Position numbers and translations under genes: made by a program. From NCBI GenBank assembly GCA_010093685.1, contig MU006249.1, positions 87,096 through 151,095 of the forward strand: 64,000 bases of DNA, given 5' to 3'. Source of the DNA: Ophiobolus disseminans (taxonomy: Eukaryota > Ascomycota > Dothideomycetes > Pleosporales > Phaeosphaeriaceae). This document shows, piece by piece, positions 32,639 to 41,380 of the stretch; within the stretch, counting starts at the first letter, position 1, and every line of letters starts with the position of its first letter. The notes beneath the pieces were generated by a model that was not told where the DNA came from, made no database searches, and saw only the letters and a program-made list of their open reading frames with translations.

Positions 32639-34420
32639 TTACCCAACTGTCAAGACTTCCACTTCGTCTCCCTTCTCACGCACAGCTTGCCCGTCCATCA
32701 TCCCGTGTATATAGCACTCACCGACATAGTGCCACATCTCCAACTCCCCTTGCCGCATCACATACAGCGTATCACCACCAAGCAAAGCAAACACCGTATC
32801 CCCAGATTTAGCCCCAGGAGGGGCGAGACCCAATCGTCCGTCCGAAGTTCTACACATACGTCTGCCATTATGCACCTGTATCTGTAGATACTCGTTCATG
32901 TATCTGCACAAGTACTCCACGCCTGCTAGATCCTTCGGTGGGATTCGTGAGCGGTCTTCTTCCGATGCGTCGACGCGGGCTTCGCGAGATAGTGTGTCGC
33001 CGAAGATGGTACGCCACCAAATGTCCAGCGAGGCGGAATCGGTAGTGCCAGATGCGGTGCCCCAGCGTTCGAGATTGTGTTGCTCGGATCTTGCGATGCG
33101 CTGCTTCAGGGGTGCCGTCATATTGCCGAAGCTTTCAATGGCGTTCCAGTCTTCTGGCCATATGGTGTCGCTTTGGTCGAAATTGGCTATACTACCAACG
33201 GCATCGAGCTCAGTGAGACGTATACCCCGCGCGCGAAAAGTAGGGGTTTCGTCGTGGAGGGAAAAGTCTGCCGTCTGGCTTGTGTCGCCAGCCGCATGAT
33301 AGAAAGTATCCCAAATGAGGCGCTGAGGCTGGGATGAGTTGGCTAAGGGGATTGGGCGAACAAATCTTGTGCGGTAGGAGAAGTCGATTCCCCAGCGAGG
33401 TATGTCGTGCTGGTTCGCGAAGAATGATATGTCTTGCGCATAGTTTCCCCATGCCCAAGACAAGAAGTCCAAATTGCCGCTGCGGTGTTGCACGATTTCG
33501 ATGACTTTGAGAAACAGCTGACGAGGCGAGATACCATAGTCAACAGCCAGGATCGGAGTGTCGAACAGCCCAATTATGCCGTACACGTAATCAAGGGGGT
33601 TGGTAGCAAGCGGCCCATTGCAAATCTGGGACTGCAGTAACGGCTGGAATTCGTCCGCAGTCAGGGGAACGAGCGACGGCAAGTACCCCATGTTATACAC
33701 GTTGTTCGATATGGCATCGAATCGCTGCATCAAAGAGCCTTCCCAGGCATCGTCGGGATGCAGCTCGCGCCATTTGGAGACAACCTCGAATCGTATGTTG
33801 TCGAACTCTGAGAGATCACTGGCGGTGATGTGCTTATCGGCGCTGGTGCCGAATTTCAATAGCACATTTGGATTGAGGGCTGTCTCTTGTAGGATCCACA
33901 CTCTCGTCCAGTAAGGCTTGTCGAGCAGTGCGACCAGGCCTTCCCAGGCAGGAATATAGCTATCCTCTAGATACAATTCCTCGTCGTCTATGAGCAGTTT
34001 TTTCAGAAGCGAGAAGCCAATGTCAAAGTCTGGTCTCGTGCTACCCAAGCACCCAACCACTTCGACTGCGCTGCGGTAGATGGAGGCCATTTTCTGAACC
34101 TGGGTATTTCTTTCTGGAATGTCATTCTGGTTGATGCAAATGGCGTCGATCCAGAGACTTATGGGCTCAGCTGCGTCGCGTAGGCTGCGAAGGACGTTGA
34201 AGAGGTTATCAGCGACGCCAAATTCTTGACCTGATATCTGGATGCTGTGAACATGCGAAGGGTTCCCCCAGACGTAGGACACAGCTGTGTATCTGTGAGA
34301 TTCATGCGAGACATGCTGAAGGTCGCCGGAGATTGGGTCGTCGAGTCGCTGCGCTGGATATAGAACTAAGATTCGGATGGCACCTGGCGTGTTATCAAGG
34401 GCTTGATATGCGTAAGTCAT
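32639..34420 (-). CDS. HET (heterokaryon incompatibility) domain protein
   Basis: 593 residues, single exon from the ATG at 34420. The N-terminal HET domain (about residues 40-190) shows its usual blocks: YTAVSYVWGNP, LWIDAICINQNDIPERNTQV and KPYWTRVWILQETAL. HET domains are found in proteins that trigger vegetative incompatibility cell death and are thought to be TIR-like. The remaining 400 residues have no recognised domain but keep HET-family features: the region around NPLDYVYGIIGLFDTPILAV corresponds to the common D-x-Y-G-LLGL motif. The C-terminal part (GRLGLAPPGAKSGDTVFALL) is the usual lipocalin-like-looking tail. A second HET gene lies at 52.5 kb. Allelic specificity cannot be told. 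Confidence 0.92.
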   Translation of the reverse strand: MTYAYQALDNTPGAIRILVLYPAQRLDDPISGDLQHVSHESHRYTAVSYVWGNPSHVHSIQISGQEFGVADNLFNVLRSLRDAAEPISLWIDAICINQNDIPERNTQVQKMASIYRSAVEVVGCLGSTRPDFDIGFSLLKKLLIDDEELYLEDSYIPAWEGLVALLDKPYWTRVWILQETALNPNVLLKFGTSADKHITASDLSEFDNIRFEVVSKWRELHPDDAWEGSLMQRFDAISNNVYNMGYLPSLVPLTADEFQPLLQSQICNGPLATNPLDYVYGIIGLFDTPILAVDYGISPRQLFLKVIEIVQHRSGNLDFLSWAWGNYAQDISFFANQHDIPRWGIDFSYRTRFVRPIPLANSSQPQRLIWDTFYHAAGDTSQTADFSLHDETPTFRARGIRLTELDAVGSIANFDQSDTIWPEDWNAIESFGNMTAPLKQRIARSEQHNLERWGTASGTTDSASLDIWWRTIFGDTLSREARVDASEEDRSRIPPKDLAGVEYLCRYMNEYLQIQVHNGRRMCRTSDGRLGLAPPGAKSGDTVFALLGGDTLYVMRQGELEMWHYVGECYIHGMMDGQAVREKGDEVEVLTVG

Positions 34421-34886
34421 GGTAAATACGGTCCTGTGATCACATATGACTGACGATGTTGATAACTGGGAGACAAGGCTGGGAATTTTGTCTGCCCCTC
34501 ATACACAGCCTCCTTTTCCTTTTTCTCGGGCGAAGATATGTATCGCCGTTTCCGGCGAGACCCGTGAGCTATAGACTGACAGACGTCTGAACCAACATAG
34601 CCGATCGATCCTTGCGGCAGCAGCGGGGCCTGATTGGTAATGAACATGTAAGCTAAGCCAGAAGCATGAACATACGCCACCATGAGGCTGTACATTCCAT
34701 TGCAGAGCTGCTATCAAAGCCTCGACGCTCGTGGTATTGACCAGTAAATGTTGAGCGGCTCTCACTCTTCCGCCTTGGTACACCGGTCCGACGCTTGAGG
34801 TTAATTCGTAGAAACCATGGACACTTCAATGGAGAGCCTTCGTAGGATCCGGTGTTACGCAGAATGCTGCAATTTGTCACACTCGT
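34421..34886. other. Intergenic region
   Basis: 466 bp upstream of the HET gene and downstream of the esterase gene. Two overlapping minus-strand frames of 75-94 codons show no features. Confidence 0.4.
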
Positions 34887-35993
34887 CTACACTGTAGTGG
34901 AAGTACTTCCATTGACATACACAACCTCAGGAAACGCCTCACTCGGCACATCCAGCCACTTGCACTCTCCCAACACGAACCCAAAGAAAGACTCCACAAC
35001 CGTCCTCACGATATAGTCCATCCTAGGACTCCAGATCGTGCCCAGACTCGGGGTAATCGTTTTGTTCCGCAGACCCTGCAGATCAACCCAATCGCCTAGA
35101 TCAGCAAAGTTCTGGTGACTGCTACCCGTGACGTTGAGCCACTGGTACCAGCCTGACTGGTTAGCGGAGAAAGGGGACCACGAGGGATCGATGGCGGGCG
35201 TATGTTCGGCGCCAGCCAGCATCAAGAAGGGCTTCTTGACGTCTGGAAGGTCGATGAACAAGCCGTCAAGATTGACGCCGCCAAGTATCGATGGCTCGGC
35301 GGCCAGGGCACTGGCTGATGCGGCGCCGCCGAGGGAGTGGCCGATTGCGAGGTAGTGCGTTGTGTTGAAGGGCGCACCAGTCGAGGTGACATAAACGGGG
35401 AAGAGGTCCTTGACAACGGCGAGGGTGTCGGAGACGCGCATGTTGTAGACAGCGACTTGCAACGTTTGGTTCCAGGTCGCGGTGATGTCGATTCCGTAGA
35501 TGCCGGGCGCGCCGTCTGGGAGTTGGAGGTAGGGTGTCTCGCCTGGGTGGTCGAGGGCGAGCACAGTGTAGCCCTGGGAGGCGAGCTCAGAGTTGAGCGC
35601 ATTATACATGATGGCATTCTCGCCGCCACCCGGTGAGAAGATGACGGTTGGCTTCTTAGAGACGCCCTTGTTTAGCGGTGGGGCCTGGTACACGTTCCAT
35701 GTCGTCAGACTTTGGAGCGAGTTGTTAGGATACTGGAGAATGTCGCCCCAGAGTTTGGCTGTCGTGGGATCGACGTACGGTGCCGTGTTGTTTCCGGGGA
35801 TGGGGACGGACAGGGTGGGGTAGTAGACTGTTGCTAGCAGGACCGAAGATGCGTTTGCAGGCGCCACGGGGTCGTTTGGCGTGGTGTGGTTGAAGACATG
35901 CTGGGTGTATCCGACGTGGTACGGGCCTGTTGGTGGGGGAACTGACACGGCGGCGGCTGTGTGGATCAACAAGGACACGAGGATGGTGAGCAT
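34887..35993 (-). CDS. Secreted alpha/beta hydrolase, PAF-acetylhydrolase-like
   Basis: 368 residues with a signal peptide (MLTILVSLLIHTAAAVSVPP). The sequence has an oxyanion-type loop VIFSPGGGENAIMYNALNSE, the nucleophile elbow GHSLGG (Ser near residue 219) and a likely catalytic His in GSSHQNFADLGDW (near residue 296). Length and spacing match fungal secreted platelet-activating-factor acetylhydrolase-like carboxyl esterases. About ten N-x-S/T sites (e.g. NHTTPNDP, NASS, NNTA, NKTI) fit an extracellular glycoprotein. Natural substrate unknown; other esterase or lipase activity is possible. Confidence 0.85.
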   Translation of the reverse strand: MLTILVSLLIHTAAAVSVPPPTGPYHVGYTQHVFNHTTPNDPVAPANASSVLLATVYYPTLSVPIPGNNTAPYVDPTTAKLWGDILQYPNNSLQSLTTWNVYQAPPLNKGVSKKPTVIFSPGGGENAIMYNALNSELASQGYTVLALDHPGETPYLQLPDGAPGIYGIDITATWNQTLQVAVYNMRVSDTLAVVKDLFPVYVTSTGAPFNTTHYLAIGHSLGGAASASALAAEPSILGGVNLDGLFIDLPDVKKPFLMLAGAEHTPAIDPSWSPFSANQSGWYQWLNVTGSSHQNFADLGDWVDLQGLRNKTITPSLGTIWSPRMDYIVRTVVESFFGFVLGECKWLDVPSEAFPEVVYVNGSTSTTV

Positions 35994-36600
35994 GATAGGG
36001 TTCTTGAAGTGGAAGATGCGCAGCTTGCCATCTTTATGATGCTGTCCACGGCGGCCCGCAAATATGCTGTCATCATTCCTTCGAGAATCTTGTCTTGTTC
36101 TGGGTTGTGATCGTGGTGCCGAGTATGGAAGGTGCAGAGTGGCTAGTGTGATTGTGGTGCCTGGGTGGGATTCGGGGCTGTGGTGCTATCTACGGACCTC
36201 GGCAGCAGATTAGGCGGTTCGAAGCTTGAGGTGTTGGACACCTGCATCCACACGCATGCATCCTGTGACGGGAGTCAGGTACAGCACGTGACTGTGCGAT
36301 GGATGACTAAGGCGATGTTTGAAGTGCGAGCTCGAAGGGAAACAGTAGCGGCATTAGTTCGGGGTGCCTGGGCAAAGCTCGTCCACTCCTCTCGCTGTCA
36401 GCGCCATCTGGTGCAGTGCAAGCACGCGACCAAGGCGGTATGGCTAGTACTCACGCAATGACGCAAGGCGGGCCGGACGTTGGCAGTAAATGCAGGTGGC
36501 GGCTGGCGGCTAGCGCCAACCGCACGCGCAAGGCCCGCCTCTCCCAAACACGATCATCCATGGCTTGACGTCGCGGCTCGAGCACAAGGGCACCACCACT
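35994..36600. promoter_or_regulatory. Divergent promoter region
   Basis: 607 bp between the esterase (minus) and glycosyltransferase (plus) start codons. No conserved site is claimed. Confidence 0.45.
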
Positions 36601-37935
36601 ATGATGGTGCGATTGACGCCCTTCCGCCTGCTGTGCGCCGTCCTGGCCCTGTGTCTCGTCTACGTCGTCTCCCTCATCCCCCACCTCTTCCGCGGCGAGC
36701 GCGGCTACGACATCCTCCCCGAGCGGCCCCCTCCCAACGCCCCCGGGCCTGCGCCCAAGGTGCCGTATGGCGCCGAGTGCTCGCCCTTCTCCGCCGGCCT
36801 CATGAAGGACGTGGCCATTGTGCTCAAGATGGGCGCCGCCGAGGCCGCCACGGTGCTGCCCCAGTACCTCAACCGCCTGGGCCGCTGCAAGCAGGACCTG
36901 CTGCTCTTCTCCGACCGCAAGGACACGTACAGCGGCTTCGACATCGCTGACGCCCTCGCCCACCTGCGGCCCGAGTACAAGTACAACAACCCCGACTTCG
37001 ACGTCTACGACGACATCCAGAACGGCAACACGTCCGCGCACAAGACCAAGGAGGGCTGGCGGCTCGACAAGTACAAGTTCCTGCCCATGATGGAGTGGAC
37101 AAAGTACTACCGCCCGGACGCCATGTGGTACGTCTTCATCGAGCTCGACACGTACGTCAACTACGACAACCTGCACCGCTTCCTCGCCCACTTCAACCCC
37201 AAGTCGGCCCACTACTTCGGCTCGCCCCTGCCGGGCGCCCACGTTCCATTCTATGCGCACGGCGGCAGCGGCTACGTATTGTCGCGGGGCGCGCTGGACA
37301 AGCTCATGGCATTCGGCAGGATGTTCGGCGAGAACAAGCACTTCCCCGGCACACACTTTTTCGGCCAGGACGTGAGGAAGGCGTGCTGCGGGGATGACGT
37401 GCTTGCCCAGGTGCTGAAGAAGAGCGGCGTCTCCCTCCGCGGCTACTTCCCCATGTTCAACGGCGCCGAGACTTACTCAATACGCTTCAATGCGGAGCAG
37501 TGGTGCGAGGCCATCATCACCCTGCACCACATGAACGACGAGGACCTGACAGACCTGCAGAAGTGGGAGCAGTCGCGGCCCTACCCAGAGCGGCCGCTCA
37601 CCTTTGAGGAGCTCTTCACCGTGATCGAGCCCCACCTGGACGAGAAGACGGACGACTGGTCCAACATGTCCGAGGACGTCACATACGACAAGGGTAGCGG
37701 CCCCGCCAAATCCTTCGACGCCTGCTACAAAGCCTGCCTCAAAGACGCAAAGTGCATGCAATTCGAGCATTCCGGCATCGAGTGCAGGCTTGGCCACTCT
37801 ATTCGCCTGGGCCAGTACCACGCACCCAAGGGCTCGCGCAAATGGACTTCCGCCTGGATGAGGACGCGGATAGACGCTTTCAAGAAGGCCCAGTCACCCT
37901 GCCAGGGCGCACGTTTTGTGCATGCGGACCCATGA
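36601..37935 (+). CDS. Type II membrane glycosyltransferase (GT31-like) with PAN/Apple tail
   Basis: 444 residues from the ATG at 36601; a second ATG follows directly. A short cytosolic N-terminus precedes one membrane anchor (RLLCAVLALCLVYVVSLIPH), the topology of Golgi glycosyltransferases. The catalytic part has WYVFIELDTYVNYDNLHRFL near residue 179 (a D-x-D-like EADTYV variant as in fungal C1GalT/Fringe-like GT31 proteins). It also has YFGSPLPGAHVPFYAHGGSG and the CCGDDVLAQVLKKSGV motif. The C-terminus (about residues 370-410) has SFDACYKACLKDAKCMQFEH, a PAN/Apple-like Cys module. The gene is much more GC-rich than its surroundings, with GC-ending codons. Donor sugar and acceptor unknown. 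Confidence 0.85.
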   Translation: MMVRLTPFRLLCAVLALCLVYVVSLIPHLFRGERGYDILPERPPPNAPGPAPKVPYGAECSPFSAGLMKDVAIVLKMGAAEAATVLPQYLNRLGRCKQDLLLFSDRKDTYSGFDIADALAHLRPEYKYNNPDFDVYDDIQNGNTSAHKTKEGWRLDKYKFLPMMEWTKYYRPDAMWYVFIELDTYVNYDNLHRFLAHFNPKSAHYFGSPLPGAHVPFYAHGGSGYVLSRGALDKLMAFGRMFGENKHFPGTHFFGQDVRKACCGDDVLAQVLKKSGVSLRGYFPMFNGAETYSIRFNAEQWCEAIITLHHMNDEDLTDLQKWEQSRPYPERPLTFEELFTVIEPHLDEKTDDWSNMSEDVTYDKGSGPAKSFDACYKACLKDAKCMQFEHSGIECRLGHSIRLGQYHAPKGSRKWTSAWMRTRIDAFKKAQSPCQGARFVHADP

Positions 37936-38347
37936 GCAGTCGACTACTGAGAACGATACGATGAAATGAATATCTTGTTGCACGATTAGCATTGGACGGC
38001 GTTCGATACCCATTGGCGTCACTCGTTGGCGCTGCATTGTATATACTGGGCGGTGTGTTGTCACTTGAGCGATTTGCTCTGGCGTTGAGTTGTGGCCTGC
38101 GACGAAGAAGTCATTTTTTGTGCTTTGCATTTTTTGGATATTTAGCCTCGTTATCATCAGCAACGCATCGTGCTCGGTTGTACATATACCAAATTTATAG
38201 TGGACCACTGTAGAATGGAAGTAGAGTGTGAACGCTCTACGATATAATGTAACATTACCTCCATCGCTGAGCTGATCTGTGAGTGATCTTCGTTTGCTGA
38301 CAATTAGCGCCTGCAGATAACGAGTTCGTTCTTGCTCGGTCGAAGCA
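37936..38347. other. Intergenic region before the transposon
   Basis: 412 bp of 3' flank of the glycosyltransferase gene. No gene is seen; the transposon target TA is at its right edge. Confidence 0.45.
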
Positions 38348-38455
38348 TACCGAGGTTGACGGCCTACCGAGGATGACCCCTCAACGCCCGGGATCCCTCA
38401 ATGCCCGGTCTTCATATGTAACACCAAAACCTCAACACGCGATATATCCTCCAAT

Positions 38456-39124
38456 ATGAGCTCAATTGAGGCTGCACTTGCAGCTATAGAATTACTGAAG
38501 CCTGGAGAAAAACTTGTATATACTCAGATTGCAGCAGAGTACAAGGTTGATCGCAGAACGCTTGCACAGAGACACCAAGGCGCATCAAGCTCACGAGAGC
38601 TTAATGGGCAAAATCGACGCGCTCTCCACCCACACCAAGAGCAGGAGCTCCTACGCTATGTTGAGCGCCTTACAAGGCAAGGCCTATCTCCTTCAAGGCC
38701 TATGATACGACGCTTTGCCTCACAAATAGCTAAAAGAGAGCTTGGAATACACTGGGTTGATAAATATATCAAGCGATACGACGTTAATCTCATCTCTAAA
38801 TGGACGACGGGTATAGACCGATCACGTCACCAGGCTGATTCAGTGGTAAAGTACACTCTGTACTTTGATCTCTTACGCAATAAGATCGGCCAATACAATA
38901 TGGATGAGAACGGCTACCAGGTTAATCTCATCTCAAATTGGACAACGGGTATAGACCGATCACGTCACCAGGCTGATTCAGAGGCAAAGTACACCCTCTA
39001 CCTTGATCTCTTATGCAACAAGAACCTTTTAAGTATCACCTCAGGCTCAAAGGTGATAGGCCAGTTGCCTCAAAGGCCTTACAGATTGTTGTTTCCTTAT
39101 AGGAGGCCTCCTAGGCAGCCATAA
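38456..39124 (+). pseudogene. Pogo/Fot1 transposase, truncated 5' part (left arm)
   Basis: The 222-codon frame starts with an HTH (psq/CENP-B type) region (IELLKPGEKLVYTQIAAEYK; RRTLAQRHQGASSS) and a second DNA-binding helix region (RRFASQIAKRELGIHWVDKY). It reaches YNMDENGY, the first Asp block of the DDE domain. There the sequence jumps back into a second copy of the VNLISxWTTGIDRSRHQADS segment and then into unrelated frame, so catalytic domain and 3' end are missing. Confidence 0.85.
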
Positions 39125-40187
39125 ACAAGGGACAGAAGTCTCTCTTGCTCATTAAAGTAAGCCCTTGGCACCTCTCTAAAAAAGCTGAGATCTGGCTTGA
39201 GTAGGCTGTTGAGAGAGGCTTAAACAAGACAACGTCAAGTGGCTGGAGCGTGTGGGTTGAGTGAGGAGGATAGACCGCAAGCAGGATTCTGTTCTAGTTG
39301 CAGTACTCAATAAAATCTATTGTGAGGTGTGATCTATGGCCATCAAGAATAAGCAATCAATAGGATTGGCCTGCCTTGGCCTTAGAGGAGCAATCAAACA
39401 CCTGTTTAAGCCAGGCAAGGCCTATATTGTTGTTTGTCCATCCTGAAGGTGACGAGGCAAAGCAAACTTGGTGATCATCAGGATCAAAGGCTTGAAGCCA
39501 TGAGTCTTGAATTGAGCCTGAGGCTGATTGGTAGATGAAAGCAGGCTCAAGGGCAGTGCCATCAGCACAACCACAGGCCAGCAAGGTTATCCACTCTTGG
39601 CTGCCGTCCTAGAGATGAGCCTTGATCTTCCCCTCCTCATGCAGCCTTCTGCTGAACACCCTCTTTGACCTGGAAACAACTCTAAGGAGGAAGCCTTTCT
39701 CATCCCTATTGTATGTGTGGCAAGGCTCAATGTTGTAGTGGCTGATCTTGTTGCATAAGAGATCAAGGTAGAGGGTGTACTTTGCCTCTGAATCAGCCTG
39801 GTGACGTGATCGGTCTATACCCGTTGTCCACTTTGAGATGAGATTAACCTGGTAGCGCTGGATAAAGCGATTAACCCAGTGTATGCCAAAGTCTTTTTTT
39901 TTTTTTTTTTTTAGCTATCTGTGAGCCAAAATTCCTTATCATAGGCCTTGTAGAAGGTAGGCCTTGTCTTGTAAGGCGCTCAATATAGCGCAGGAGTGCC
40001 TGCTCTTGCTGGGGGGGAGCGCTTGCTGATCCGCCGCCCTGGTGCTGCAGGAGCCTGAGACACCTTGGTGTCTTTTACTAGGTGCTGAGTGGCTGCAGCC
40101 ATACTCAACTGCTATTTTCCTGTACGAAAATTGTTCTCCTGGTTCTAGCAATTTAATTGCTGCAGTTGCATTGTCAATTGGAGCCAT
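39023..40187 (-). pseudogene. Pogo/Fot1 transposase, near full-length but decayed (right arm)
   Basis: On the minus strand the start MAPIDNATAAIKLLEPGEQF at 40187 opens an HTH region related to the left arm. A frameshift follows after about 60 codons. DDE-domain blocks are readable downstream: ADGTALEPAFIYQSASGSIQ, LLILDGHRSHLT (second Asp) and THTLQPLDVVLFKPL (third Asp). TAG codons interrupt at 39609-39611, 39294-39296 and 39111-39113, each explained by a single CpA-to-TpA change. A run of 19 T (39894-39912) breaks the frame in the DNA-binding part. The protein cannot be made. Confidence 0.85.
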
Positions 40188-40270
40188 GGTGGTAGAGTTA
40201 TGACGCGTTAAACTTTGGTGGTTGTCAAGATTTGGTGTTCGGGTGGATGGTTAGGCCGTCAACCTCGGTA

Positions 40271-41380
40271 GCTCCTTCCTCACTAACGTGGTTTTCGGAC
40301 TTCAGAACCCCACCTCACTGCGACGTCTCCGCCCACGGCCCACGCCGTCACCAACACAATGAAGCATACTCCAAGAACAGCCCAAAGTTTACTCCTAGTC
40401 TCGCCCTCTATCACATCTGCACATCAGGCAGGGCTCAATTGACCGCCTGAGACACGTCCTTCTGGATTACCTGCACTTGAAATGTGACGAGACCAAAGAT
40501 TACTCACCGAAATGGACAGCTGCAGCTTCATGTGAGACCGTGAGCCGCATTGATTTCGCCAATCGAGCGGCGACATGGATACACATCACGCACATCACGC
40601 CAGATTCACCACCACGTGTGGTGAAGTTTCGAAAGGACCAAGAATCGCACCTCAGACACAGCCAGCCTCGTAGTCTTATCCCTGTGCACCTCTCCTTGGA
40701 CATGCAGATTCCTACCTGATAGATACTTTTTTCGCCAAAATGTTCCGTTTTGCAGCACATTTGTCGAGCTAAAAAATGTAGGAGCACGCCGAAAAGCAAG
40801 CCGCAATTCCAAGACCATTCTACTCTGGGCGTGAGCAGATGCAGAGCTCGGCGGCCCCGTTGATCGTGCAGCCTGTACCTGCGTCTGGAACACCTCCGTT
40901 CGGCGTTATCGACTACGATCCCCTGACAGTGTCAATCCACAACCACGCGCGTGGCTTGAGGCTTGTCGCACCTTGCTCAAGCGTGTGAGGCTGATCATCT
41001 CGCTTATCGATGTTAGCTCGCGCCATGTCAGCCACGGGCCTCACACTTCGTGACCACAGCCCAGACGACCTCCCCAGATCTCAATTGTCGGGGGCACCAG
41101 GGGTCAAAGTGTCCGAGGTCCAGACTATGGTTGTGGGCTTGCGAGAAACAGTCCGTAGTGGCGCTCGCTTTTTGCATCAATAATATTCAGCATGGCTGTA
41201 GCGCGTAGGATATCTCCCGAGATGAAGTACCTCTTGCAAACAGCATCACGTCCTTCCTCGTCACTCTTTGTCCCTTGAGAAGTCGCTCGATCTGGGTGCT
41301 CTCTTCCCAATTTCCTGGCGCTGAACCATCACTCGTTCTGGTTCGGCCCTTCCACTCATTAAACAACTAATCTAATCAAT
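40271..41380. other. Intergenic region
   Basis: 1.1 kb between the transposon and the giant surface-protein gene. Short frames only. The last 100 bp before the start are pyrimidine/AT-mixed with AAACAACTAATCTAATCA directly ahead of the ATG. Confidence 0.45.

Larger units (their letters stand above)
38348..40270. mobile_element. Rearranged Pogo/Fot1 (Tc1-mariner) DNA transposon
   Basis: The element spans 38350-40268 (1,919 bp). The left end CCGAGGTTGACGGCCTA and the right end TAGGCCGTCAACCTCGG are exact 17 bp inverted repeats, flanked by TA on both sides (38348-38349 and 40269-40270), the target duplication of this superfamily. Inside, two transposase 5' regions face each other: a plus-strand one from 38456 and a minus-strand one from 40187. 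Only the minus copy reaches the catalytic 3' part. A 108 bp segment is present at 38915-39022 and inverted at 39747-39854 with one mismatch, and a third diverged copy lies at 38783-38890. The element is therefore chimeric and non-autonomous. Confidence 0.9.

Noticed and set aside
36451..37356. A 301-codon open frame antisense to the glycosyltransferase gene.
   Set aside because: It is a shadow of GC-ending codons in the sense gene; its translation is Val/Glu/Arg/Gly-rich without any motif, while the sense frame has clear family features.
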